Positions 7,991-14,760 of a stretch of DNA of 27,759 nt are shown here, piece after piece. Under the pieces are notes generated by a model. That model worked only from the letters and a program-made list of their open reading frames with translations, did not search any database and had not been told where the DNA came from. Each line of letters begins with the position of its first letter. Within the stretch, counting starts at the first letter, position 1. This DNA is from an uncultured Lachnospiraceae bacterium (GTDB lineage Bacteria > Bacillota > Clostridia > Lachnospirales > Lachnospiraceae): positions 1 to 27,759 of the forward strand of contig CACZOG010000148.1 of NCBI GenBank assembly GCA_902782715.1. Direction: 5' to 3'. Both the position numbers and the translations under genes were made by a program.

Positions 7991-8477
7991 CGTTTCCTTC
8001 CTTCTTGGCAGCATTCAAAAACTGATCGTAAGTGTCGAGCTTGGAATCAAGAACGATCTTTTCCGTTGCTTCATTTACGATTTCGGCTATTTCTTTCTGA
8101 GCGTCGCTCAGAATTCTGTCATGCTCGGACTGAGCTTTTTCTTTGGCTTTCTTAACAATCTTTGCGGCTTCTTCATTAGCTGCCGTAATGATTCTTTCTC
8201 TCTCGGCAAAAGTCTCTTTACCTGCCTGTTCCTTCTTGGCATTTATCTCAGAATCTGCATTTTTGAGTCTTTCTTCGTACTCAACCTTAGCCTTTTCGCC
8301 TTCTTCGACTTTGCCTTTTGCCTCTTCTTCAAGCTGTTTAAAATGTTCTTCTCTGGCATCCATGAATTTTCTTACAGGCTTGTACAAAATAAAATACATG
8401 CCCGCAAAAAGAATAGTGAAATTCAAAAGATGCAAAAGAACCTGCTGAATATCTATATTAAGCGGTAAATTACCCAT
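7983..8477 (-). CDS. atpF: Fo ATP synthase b subunit (peripheral stalk)
   Basis: A 164-residue protein of usual b length. One N-terminal transmembrane helix (about 10-32, VLLHLLNFTILFAGMYFIL) is followed by YKPVRKFMDAREEH, the typical membrane-exit segment. A long charged coiled coil (about 40-150) contains AAKIVKKAKEKAQSEHDRIL. The b dimer links the a subunit to the top of F1 by binding the C-terminal domain of delta. Here that domain is encoded by the next gene as part of alpha. The last codons overlap the start of atpA by 8 nt. The gene begins 42 nt after atpE, with AGGAAGAGG upstream. No delta sequence is fused to its C-terminus, unlike the b-delta fusion known from mycobacteria. Confidence 0.95.
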   Translation of the reverse strand: MGNLPLNIDIQQVLLHLLNFTILFAGMYFILYKPVRKFMDAREEHFKQLEEEAKGKVEEGEKAKVEYEERLKNADSEINAKKEQAGKETFAERERIITAANEEAAKIVKKAKEKAQSEHDRILSDAQKEIAEIVNEATEKIVLDSKLDTYDQFLNAAKKEGNDE

Positions 8478-8519
8478 AATCTGTGCCTCTTCCTAAATAA
8501 TCTTAGAGTTCTTTGTAAG

Positions 8520-8885
8520 TTACAGAATGAATACGATGAAAATAGCAACGATCAAAGCGTAGATAATAGCTGTTTCGACGAATACCAGACCGAGCATCAT
8601 AAGTGTCTGGATCTTACCTGCGATCTCAGGCTGACGTGCTGCACCGTCTGAAGCTTTACAGATTGCAAGACCCATTGAGACAGCACCTGCACCTGCTACA
8701 ACTGCTACTACGATAGCTGCTGCGAAAGACTTTGCGATCGTTACGTCCTTGTCGTTTGTTTCAGCTGCAATCTGGGTATCTCCGTCTGCTGCTGCATAAA
8801 CTTTTGTGGGAATAAACAATACTCCGATTGTTGCTGCCAAAACCAATAACAATGTGATAGCTTTAATAGAATTATTCATTTTCAT
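8520..8885 (-). CDS. atpE: Fo ATP synthase c subunit with N-terminal signal-like extension
   Basis: A 121-residue protein, about 40 longer than common c subunits. The c hairpin occupies about 49-121: helix one with VAGAGAVSMGLAICKA, the polar loop ARQPE (R84), and helix two LVFVETAIIYALIV with the ion-binding Glu104. Ahead of it, residues 1-32 look like a signal peptide: basic Lys residues, hydrophobic LLLVLAATIGVLF, then TKVYAAA as a possible cleavage site. About 20 acidic and polar residues follow before helix one. By alignment to the Ilyobacter Na+-type ring, Gln32 is replaced by Met71, while the Glu65, Ser66 and Tyr70 positions are Glu104, Thr105 and Tyr109, so ion choice is unclear. The ATG overlaps the atpB stop (TAATG), with GGAGG upstream. 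Confidence 0.95.
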   Translation of the reverse strand: MKMNNSIKAITLLLVLAATIGVLFIPTKVYAAADGDTQIAAETNDKDVTIAKSFAAAIVVAVVAGAGAVSMGLAICKASDGAARQPEIAGKIQTLMMLGLVFVETAIIYALIVAIFIVFIL

Positions 8886-9751
8886 TATGCGACCTCCGAA
8901 CTAAGTTCTTTTTTATTCTTTTTAACTTTTTTAACCTTTTCTTTTTTCTCGTGCGGTTCTGTAGCTTCACCGTAGAATATACTTACAAGCATCGTAAGAA
9001 CGTATGCCTGAATAAGTGCATGCAGAACAGTAAACGCAATTCCGACCAGAACGGGAATGATAAATCTCGTCATCGTGTAATAATATACGAGTTCCGTAAC
9101 CAGTGCACCTGATAAAAGGGCACCGAAGAGACGCAAGCTCATTGAAATGGGTAGCGAGAAATCTTTTAACACTCCGAAGAATCCGCGGACCTTGTTTACA
9201 AAAAGACCGTTGAAAAGGAGGAAAAGATAGGTCGTACAGCCCATCATTATCGCACCGTTTATGTCAGAAAGCGGAGCTCCGAGCGAGATCGGCTTACCCG
9301 TTGTGGATATTGCCTGAACACCGAGGAGTTCGAATAAAGTTCCGACAAATATATAACTTCCCGCGACAAACATATAAAGCCTTAAAAGTCTGTATTTGTG
9401 CGGGCTGTTGCTTTTGGCTGTTCCGTCAAACAATCCGACCGCAGTTTCAAGCACAAGCTGAAACTTTCCGGGAATCAGTTTGAATCTGGGGATGACGAAT
9501 ATTCTGCATATTATCGCAAACGTGAGCATGATGCCCGTTACGATAAATCCGGCGATAAGTCCGGGATTGACATCCTTGATCCCAAAGAGTGAGATCTTAA
9601 CGTGTTCATGAAGAACGGCATCCTTCATGACTTCCTGAATGGTCTCCTCTTCCACATGATTCGGATCGTTGGTCAGGAAAATACCCACAAGCAGAGCTGC
9701 TATCACTATGGCAAAAATGACAGCGGAGATTATCAATCGTTTCTTGCTCAT
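8885..9751 (-). CDS. atpB: Fo ATP synthase a subunit
   Basis: A 288-residue multi-pass subunit that forms the ion half-channels beside the c ring. The hallmark helix is SLPISMSLRLFGALLSGALV, with the essential arginine at R207 (E. coli R210). The last helix, HALIQAYVLTMLVSIFYGEA, holds H244, Q248 and Y260. The usual Asn after RLFG (E. coli N214) is Ala211, and the E. coli E219 position is Ala216. The C-terminal tail is long and basic (KKEKVKKVKKNKKE). There is no atpI upstream. The ATG at 9751, with AAGGATATATC before it, lies only 22 nt after the purC stop and there is no obvious promoter between them. The operon probably shares the purC transcript or starts inside purC. Confidence 0.95.
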   Translation of the reverse strand: MSKKRLIISAVIFAIVIAALLVGIFLTNDPNHVEEETIQEVMKDAVLHEHVKISLFGIKDVNPGLIAGFIVTGIMLTFAIICRIFVIPRFKLIPGKFQLVLETAVGLFDGTAKSNSPHKYRLLRLYMFVAGSYIFVGTLFELLGVQAISTTGKPISLGAPLSDINGAIMMGCTTYLFLLFNGLFVNKVRGFFGVLKDFSLPISMSLRLFGALLSGALVTELVYYYTMTRFIIPVLVGIAFTVLHALIQAYVLTMLVSIFYGEATEPHEKKEKVKKVKKNKKELSSEVA

Positions 9752-9773
9752 GATATATCCTTCTTTCTTTTAT

Positions 9774-10643
9774 TTACACCAGTTTCTTTCCTGTGATTTT
9801 CTCGTATCCTTCAAGATAGATAGCAATGGTCTTGTCTACAACTTCCTGAGGAAGTGTCCAGTTGTGACCGTCGTTTGCAGGATTCTTAAGCCAGTCTCTT
9901 GCATACTGCTTGTCGTATGAAGGCTGTGAATGGCCGGGTTCGTAACCTTCGAGAGGCCAGAATCTCGATGAATCGGGAGTGAGCATTTCGTCACCGATGA
10001 CTATCTCTCCGTTCTCGTCAAGACCGAACTCGAACTTGGTATCTGCAATGATGATTCCTTTAGTAAGTGCATAATCAGCACATTTTTTGTAAAGTGCTAT
10101 TGTATAATCGCGAAGTTTGGATGCGTATTCCTCACCTTTTCCGGGGAAGCGTTTCTCAAGATATTCAACGCTCTGTTCGTAGCTGATGTTCTCGTCATGA
10201 TCGCCAATCTCAGCTTTGGTCGAAGGAGTATAAATGGGTTCGGGCAATTTGTCGGATTCTTTTAATCCTTCGGGTAATTTAATACCGCATACCGTGCCGT
10301 CTTTCTGATAACTTGCCCAGCCGCTTCCTGTAATATATCCTCTTACGATGCATTCCACGGGAAGCATTGTGAGTTTCTTGCAAAGCATGCTGTTTCCGTC
10401 AAATTTTTCCTGTCTGAAATACTCGGGCATATCATTTACATCAACCGAGATCATATGGTTTCCGATGATATCCTTTGTCATGTCAAACCAGAATTTACTC
10501 ATCTGAGTAAGAACGGTACCCTTCTTGGTCACCACATTGTTGAGGATCACGTCAAAACAGCTTATTCTGTCTGTAGCTACCATTATAAGAGTATCGCCGT
10601 TGTCGTAGATCTCTCTGACTTTTCCTTCTTTGATTGGTTTCAT
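9774..10643 (-). CDS. purC: Phosphoribosylaminoimidazole-succinocarboxamide (SAICAR) synthase
   Basis: A 289-residue enzyme that joins CAIR and aspartate, using ATP, in step eight of purine synthesis. Recognisable blocks are EGKVREIYD near the N-terminus, ATDRISCFD, PVECIVRGYITGSGW, ADTKFEFG and TPDSSRFWP, and SYDKQYARDWL near the C-terminus. Its length fits the longer ADE1-like branch rather than the roughly 240-residue type of Bacillus. AGGAGG lies 5 nt before the ATG at 10643, and a well-spaced promoter is visible upstream. No other purine gene is present; the next gene downstream, after 22 nt, is atpB. This placement in front of the ATP synthase operon is unusual. Confidence 0.97.
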   Translation of the reverse strand: MKPIKEGKVREIYDNGDTLIMVATDRISCFDVILNNVVTKKGTVLTQMSKFWFDMTKDIIGNHMISVDVNDMPEYFRQEKFDGNSMLCKKLTMLPVECIVRGYITGSGWASYQKDGTVCGIKLPEGLKESDKLPEPIYTPSTKAEIGDHDENISYEQSVEYLEKRFPGKGEEYASKLRDYTIALYKKCADYALTKGIIIADTKFEFGLDENGEIVIGDEMLTPDSSRFWPLEGYEPGHSQPSYDKQYARDWLKNPANDGHNWTLPQEVVDKTIAIYLEGYEKITGKKLV

Positions 10644-10678
10644 CGCATCCTCCTAAATTCAAAAATAAATCAGATTAC

Positions 10679-10707
10679 ATCATATTCCTTTTTTGTCTAT
10701 AAATCAA
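10679..10707 (-). promoter_or_regulatory. Probable purC (and atp operon) promoter
   Basis: On the minus strand, TTGATT (10702-10707) and TATGAT (10679-10684) are separated by exactly 17 nt. The purC start codon lies 35 nt after the -10. It fits within the 69-nt gap after the upstream stop codon. No purine riboswitch could fit in this gap. Confidence 0.6.
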
Positions 10708-10712
10708 CTGTA

Positions 10713-11732
10713 TCAGTCATCATTCTTCTTACGTAATTTAGTGAGTTTTGTAAGCTCATAAAGTACCAGACTTATAAAAACGGTGCCGGATACAACGAAA
10801 CTTACGACCATTATAACCGCTTTGGGTGCCAGCAGGTCTTCCTCATATCTGGCGATCTTTTCCCAGTAGGGATAGATAATGTCGTGATTCTGCATCGAGC
10901 GGTATTTCCTGCTCTTGTATACTCTCCATAAATTTGCAACCGAGTATCTTGTCGAATTCTCAACAGATTCGAAATCGTGGGAATCAAGATCCACGATCTC
11001 CGAGCATAATTTCGTTGCGAAATTATCGATCGGATTGGGCATGCATATCTCAAAGCATGTGATGGAAAGAGGATTCTCTTCGGAGTTCACCAGATCAAAG
11101 GGAACAAATATTTCGGGTTTGTCGCCCCTCGCGTAGTTGAACAGTTTGTTGTCTTTCCTCTCGTAAACGCCTTTTACAAAAAGGACTCTGTCGCCGTAGA
11201 GAACTTTCTGTCCGACGATATCGTTCGAACCGAAAAGCTGCCATGCCGTCATTTCGTCAAGGATTATGCCGTCCTGCATAAGATCGTTTCCCGAAAAGTA
11301 CGAACCTGTGATCATCTTTACCGGATGAAATACAAAAAAATCACCGCCGATCGCCATACAGTCAACATCCACGATGTTTCTTTCGCTCTCCAGAGCAATG
11401 GTGCTTTTCGCCATGTAGCAGTCGATAAATCTTCTGGATTCCTCTGAGGCGGCTTCGATCGAATTGTAATCAAGCTTCGCATTCAGTTCATATTCCAGAC
11501 CGATGATATCATTCTGGCCGAATCCTGCCGTTTCTTTAAGGAAATAGGAAATCTGGGCATGATCACCCTTTTTATCCCATCTCTTTGACACTGTCTGATC
11601 GGAGTATTTATCCGCTCCGATACCGACAATGATCTTCATTATTATTCCGACAATAAGAAAAACTATTGTCACAAGAAGGCATATCACTCTGTAATATTTA
11701 ATTTTGGAAAGAATTCTTTTGATCTTTTCCAT
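10713..11732 (-). CDS. MacB-core-domain (ABC exporter permease-like) membrane protein, short form
   Basis: A 339-residue protein with one N-terminal transmembrane helix (about 15-40), a large extracytoplasmic domain and a single C-terminal helix (about 300-326), ending in a basic tail. The outer domain contains FFVFHPVKMITGSYFSGND, then GIILDEMTAWQLFGSNDIVG and VKGVYERKDN. This is the MacB periplasmic core domain pattern seen in FtsX/MacB-type permeases (type VII ABC systems). Those permeases have four helices, so this protein lacks the last two and is probably not a complete permease alone. The gene starts 8 nt after the HlyD-type adaptor gene, a typical MacA/MacB arrangement. No ATP-binding subunit follows; the next gene is purC with its own promoter. 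It may be a natural short variant or a truncated gene. Confidence 0.75.
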   Translation of the reverse strand: MEKIKRILSKIKYYRVICLLVTIVFLIVGIIMKIIVGIGADKYSDQTVSKRWDKKGDHAQISYFLKETAGFGQNDIIGLEYELNAKLDYNSIEAASEESRRFIDCYMAKSTIALESERNIVDVDCMAIGGDFFVFHPVKMITGSYFSGNDLMQDGIILDEMTAWQLFGSNDIVGQKVLYGDRVLFVKGVYERKDNKLFNYARGDKPEIFVPFDLVNSEENPLSITCFEICMPNPIDNFATKLCSEIVDLDSHDFESVENSTRYSVANLWRVYKSRKYRSMQNHDIIYPYWEKIARYEEDLLAPKAVIMVVSFVVSGTVFISLVLYELTKLTKLRKKNDD

Positions 11733-11740
11733 TCGATATA

Positions 11741-13792
11741 TTACTCCGCGAGTTTAACCTGATCCTTGTTATCCAGATCCTTTGAGGAATTAGTGATCAC
11801 ATATTCCCAGCCCATAAGTTCGCCGTCAACGGCTGCAACCTTATCGTCTTTTGCAAGCACTTTGACATCAACTCTCTTGGCTACGTATCTTGATCCGAAA
11901 GGAGTACTCTTCTGGTCGAGGATAAGAATGAAATTGCCGTTGTTGTCTTCTTTTAATGATGACAAAGGAACGATAAAGTCATAATTGGAACTTCTCTCTC
12001 CTACCGAAAGAGTCATGTTCTGACCTGCCTGAACACCTTCTCCCGAAAGTGAGAATACAAGGAGCTTTCCGTCTCTTGTATTGTTCTTGTCAGGCTGGAT
12101 CGCAACGAGATTGACATTAATATCGCCATAGTACCATGAGTTCTCGACGTTAACCTCATCCCCGACTTTGACAGCCTTGGCCTGCTTGGCGGAAACGGGG
12201 AATGAAAGCTTATAGCCTTTTCCGTCGATCTGAATCACTGCTGCGGTAGATCCTGCTTCAATCTTTTCACCTGCGGAATATGCAAGTGATGTGATCTCTC
12301 CCGCAACGGGGCTTGTGATCTCTCCGCCTAAAGCCTTGTCTTCAAGATCCTTTACTTCTTTTTCTTTCTTAAGGATCTCCTGATATTTCTTCTCAAGATT
12401 TATCTTGGTCTTTTCTTCGGAAAGGTATTTATCTCTGTCACTCTCAAGCTTTGCGATCTTATCTTTCAGATCGGATATCGCTACCGTAAGTTCGTGATCC
12501 GTTTTCTTTAAGGAATCGAGATTCTCCTTGTTCTTGTTGGATGTGTTGTTATCCGAATTCTTCTTGTTATTAAGCGCTTCCTGCGCCTTTGCAAGTTCTG
12601 CAATCTTGGCATCAAGAACAGCCTTCTTTGCGTTCTTGTCTGCTTCTGCCTGTGCAAGCTGTTCATCCGTGGGAGGATTTGCAGAAAGCTGCTCTGCTTC
12701 TTTTAATGCGCTTTCCGCTGTGGTTAAAGCACTGTATGCGGCATCCTTATTGTCTTTGCATGCGTTCAGAGCTTTTTCGAATTCTTCTTTAGCCACAAGA
12801 GCCTTATCCATCCACTCCTTAGCCTGATTCATTATGATCTCGGCCTGATTCATGGATTTCTCTTTTTCATAATATGTCGGATCGGAAGATTCCGTATTCC
12901 AGAAGTCTTCTTTCTTAACTTCGTAATCCTCAGCTGCCTCCTTATATTCGCTGCATCTTGACTGATAATCGGACTGGGCGTTGGCATAGTTCATCTCAGC
13001 CTTTTCATACTCCGCTTTTGCGCCTTCCACAACCGTTCCGTCTTCCTTGGTGTAGCCGTAATAAGCATTGTATGCAGCCTGATAATTTGCAACTGCCTGA
13101 TTCTTTGTGTTTACTATATTCTTTGCTTCGTTATATCCGTCATATGTGTTTGAAGCCGCATCGAAATCAGCCTGGGCAGCGTCAACTGCTGCCTGGGCAT
13201 TTTCAACTGCCTTTTCTTCATTCGTATAATCCGTGTATGATGAACCTCCGTCAATAAGAGACATCTGATATGAGTTTTCGGTCTGCTTCTTCTCTTTTTC
13301 GTTTAACTGATCTTTTAAGGAAGTGATCTCTTTGTCTTTGTTTTCGAGAGTCGCAAGAATTGTGGAAGAATTAAAAGTAACGCCAGCCTGCACGGATGTA
13401 ACTTCAGCCTGTGAAAGACCGCTTTCGATAACAGCAAGCTCAAATTCGCCTTTTAAAGATTCCAGATCGTTCTTTGCTGTTGTAAGTTCTTCGCCCGATT
13501 CTCCGGTAAGCGTGTAAATAACATCACCGATCTCTACATGATCGCCGACATGTTTTGCGATTCCTTTGACCTTTCTTGTTTCGTCGATAACAAGATTGTA
13601 AGGACTCTCAGCTTCTACAACGCCCTCGCCTCTTACCTGAGTGGTAACGCTTCCGCTCGTAACGCTCTGCGTGGATACCTCCGGAAGAGTACGGTTCATG
13701 ATCGTATTCGAGAAAAATGTCAGTATCAGCATTATTACCAGGAATACTATCGCTATGTTCTTTATGATCTCTCTTTTATTTTTTTTGTTCAT
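11741..13792 (-). CDS. HlyD/MacA-type membrane fusion (adaptor) protein with very long coiled coil
   Basis: A 683-residue protein. An N-terminal membrane anchor (about 10-31) is followed by the first lipoyl-like half (about 45-100, with VKGIAKHVGDHVEIGDVIYTL). A very long helical region runs from about 102 to 488, rich in Ala, Lys, Glu and Gln. The second lipoyl half (about 489-522, ITSPVAGEITSLAYSAGEKI) and then beta-barrel and membrane-proximal domains complete it. In Gram-positive bacteria such adaptors (YknX type) work with MacB-like exporters. The helical part is several times longer than in typical MacA, which suggests a long hairpin or multi-segment stalk. It sits between the importer-type permeases and the MacB-like gene. 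The transported substrate is unknown. The ATG at 13792 has CGGAG about 8 nt upstream. Confidence 0.85.
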   Translation of the reverse strand: MNKKNKREIIKNIAIVFLVIMLILTFFSNTIMNRTLPEVSTQSVTSGSVTTQVRGEGVVEAESPYNLVIDETRKVKGIAKHVGDHVEIGDVIYTLTGESGEELTTAKNDLESLKGEFELAVIESGLSQAEVTSVQAGVTFNSSTILATLENKDKEITSLKDQLNEKEKKQTENSYQMSLIDGGSSYTDYTNEEKAVENAQAAVDAAQADFDAASNTYDGYNEAKNIVNTKNQAVANYQAAYNAYYGYTKEDGTVVEGAKAEYEKAEMNYANAQSDYQSRCSEYKEAAEDYEVKKEDFWNTESSDPTYYEKEKSMNQAEIIMNQAKEWMDKALVAKEEFEKALNACKDNKDAAYSALTTAESALKEAEQLSANPPTDEQLAQAEADKNAKKAVLDAKIAELAKAQEALNNKKNSDNNTSNKNKENLDSLKKTDHELTVAISDLKDKIAKLESDRDKYLSEEKTKINLEKKYQEILKKEKEVKDLEDKALGGEITSPVAGEITSLAYSAGEKIEAGSTAAVIQIDGKGYKLSFPVSAKQAKAVKVGDEVNVENSWYYGDINVNLVAIQPDKNNTRDGKLLVFSLSGEGVQAGQNMTLSVGERSSNYDFIVPLSSLKEDNNGNFILILDQKSTPFGSRYVAKRVDVKVLAKDDKVAAVDGELMGWEYVITNSSKDLDNKDQVKLAE

Positions 13793-13836
13793 TCTTAACT
13801 CCGTTCTGCCTTACGGCTTCTTGGTTTACTTCCTTT

Positions 13837-14760
13837 TTATCCTTTTACACCGCCCTGGTATGATATGCCTTCAACTAGATAATCTTCCCCGTATAAGAAT
13901 ATCAGAAGGCTGGGTACCATGTATACACAGGCGACCGCAAATGCAAGTCCTATCTCACCCGCATTGATCTTGCTTAGGAAAATACTCAGAGGATATAAGA
14001 ATTCATCCGTAAGTAAGATAAGCGGCTGTTCAACCATGTTCCAGAAATCTATGAATATAAGTATTGCTACCGAATATATCGCACCTTTGCAAAGCGGAAG
14101 ACATATCTTCATGAATATCTTCCATTCGCTCGCTCCGTCAACCTTTGCCGCTTCGATGATCGACTTCGGTATTCTCTTCATGTACTTTGTCAGAAGATAG
14201 ACCGCAAAGGGTGAAAACATTCCGGGCAGCCATATGGACCATCTGGTATCCAGGATGTTAAGCCATTTCGCCACGAGGAAGTTCGGAACCAGTGTTACCT
14301 GATAAGGCATCAGGCATATGATTATATAAACGAAAAACAGTATTTCCTTAAGCCTTCCTTTAAGCCTCATAAATCCGTACGAGGCAAGAAGCGCCACGAC
14401 AAGCTGGAATATCATTATCGGAACCGTATAAATAACGGAGTTCCAGAACTTGTAGAGGTAATCCGGACTTTTAAAAAGTACCGATGCATACTGATCGAAG
14501 CTTACCTTATCCGGAATGAACTTGATGTTGACCTGTTCGCTTACGAAGACTTTGCCGCCCTGTTCGGTAGTTGCAAAGATCTTTCCGTAATTTGCATTTA
14601 TTTCCGTTTCGTTCATAAACGAGTTGGTTATCGTAAGAACCGTCGGCAGTAAGAATATCATCGCAAATCCGAGTGCCGTCGTGAAAAGGATCGCTATTCT
14701 CGTATACTTCTTTATTCTTTTTTTGATTCGAAGGAATGTTTCCCGTCTTTTCTCTTTCAT
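13837..14760 (-). CDS. Carbohydrate ABC importer permease, MalG type
   Basis: A 307-residue inner-membrane permease with about six helices. It carries a good EAA loop at about 203-222 (EAAKVDGASEWKIFMKICLP), the contact site for an importer ATPase. Between helix one and two there is an extracytoplasmic insert of about 60 residues ending in NIKFIPDKVSFDQY, as in CUT1-family sugar importers. CUT1 systems use a MalF/MalG-like pair, a solute-binding protein and a shared MsmK/MalK-type ATPase. Only the permease pair is present here. The ATG directly follows the stop of the upstream permease, with GGAGGAAT before it, so translation is coupled. The next gene downstream is the HlyD-type adaptor after 44 nt. 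Confidence 0.9.
   Translation of the reverse strand: MKEKRRETFLRIKKRIKKYTRIAILFTTALGFAMIFLLPTVLTITNSFMNETEINANYGKIFATTEQGGKVFVSEQVNIKFIPDKVSFDQYASVLFKSPDYLYKFWNSVIYTVPIMIFQLVVALLASYGFMRLKGRLKEILFFVYIIICLMPYQVTLVPNFLVAKWLNILDTRWSIWLPGMFSPFAVYLLTKYMKRIPKSIIEAAKVDGASEWKIFMKICLPLCKGAIYSVAILIFIDFWNMVEQPLILLTDEFLYPLSIFLSKINAGEIGLAFAVACVYMVPSLLIFLYGEDYLVEGISYQGGVKG

Noticed and set aside
7991..8014. Longer start for the alpha subunit at 8014 (MLPRRKET extension)
   Set aside because: The ATG at 8014 is deep inside atpF, and the purine-rich ribosome binding site AAGGAAGGAAACG lies between it and the ATG at 7990, which therefore looks like the real start.
6254..8477. Missing delta N-terminal domain as a sequencing frameshift between atpF and atpA
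   Set aside because: Both reading frames are intact with normal ends and overlap by 8 nt, leaving no residual sequence that could encode about 100 more residues.
3469..9751. N-type (Na+-translocating, delta-less) ATPase operon as an explanation for missing atpH
   Set aside because: N-type operons start with beta and epsilon genes and carry atpQ and atpR; here the order is the ordinary a-c-b-alpha-gamma-beta-epsilon and alpha has a delta domain.
10644..10712. Purine riboswitch ahead of purC
   Set aside because: The gap is only 69 nt, already fits a promoter and ribosome binding site, and shows no conserved aptamer helices.
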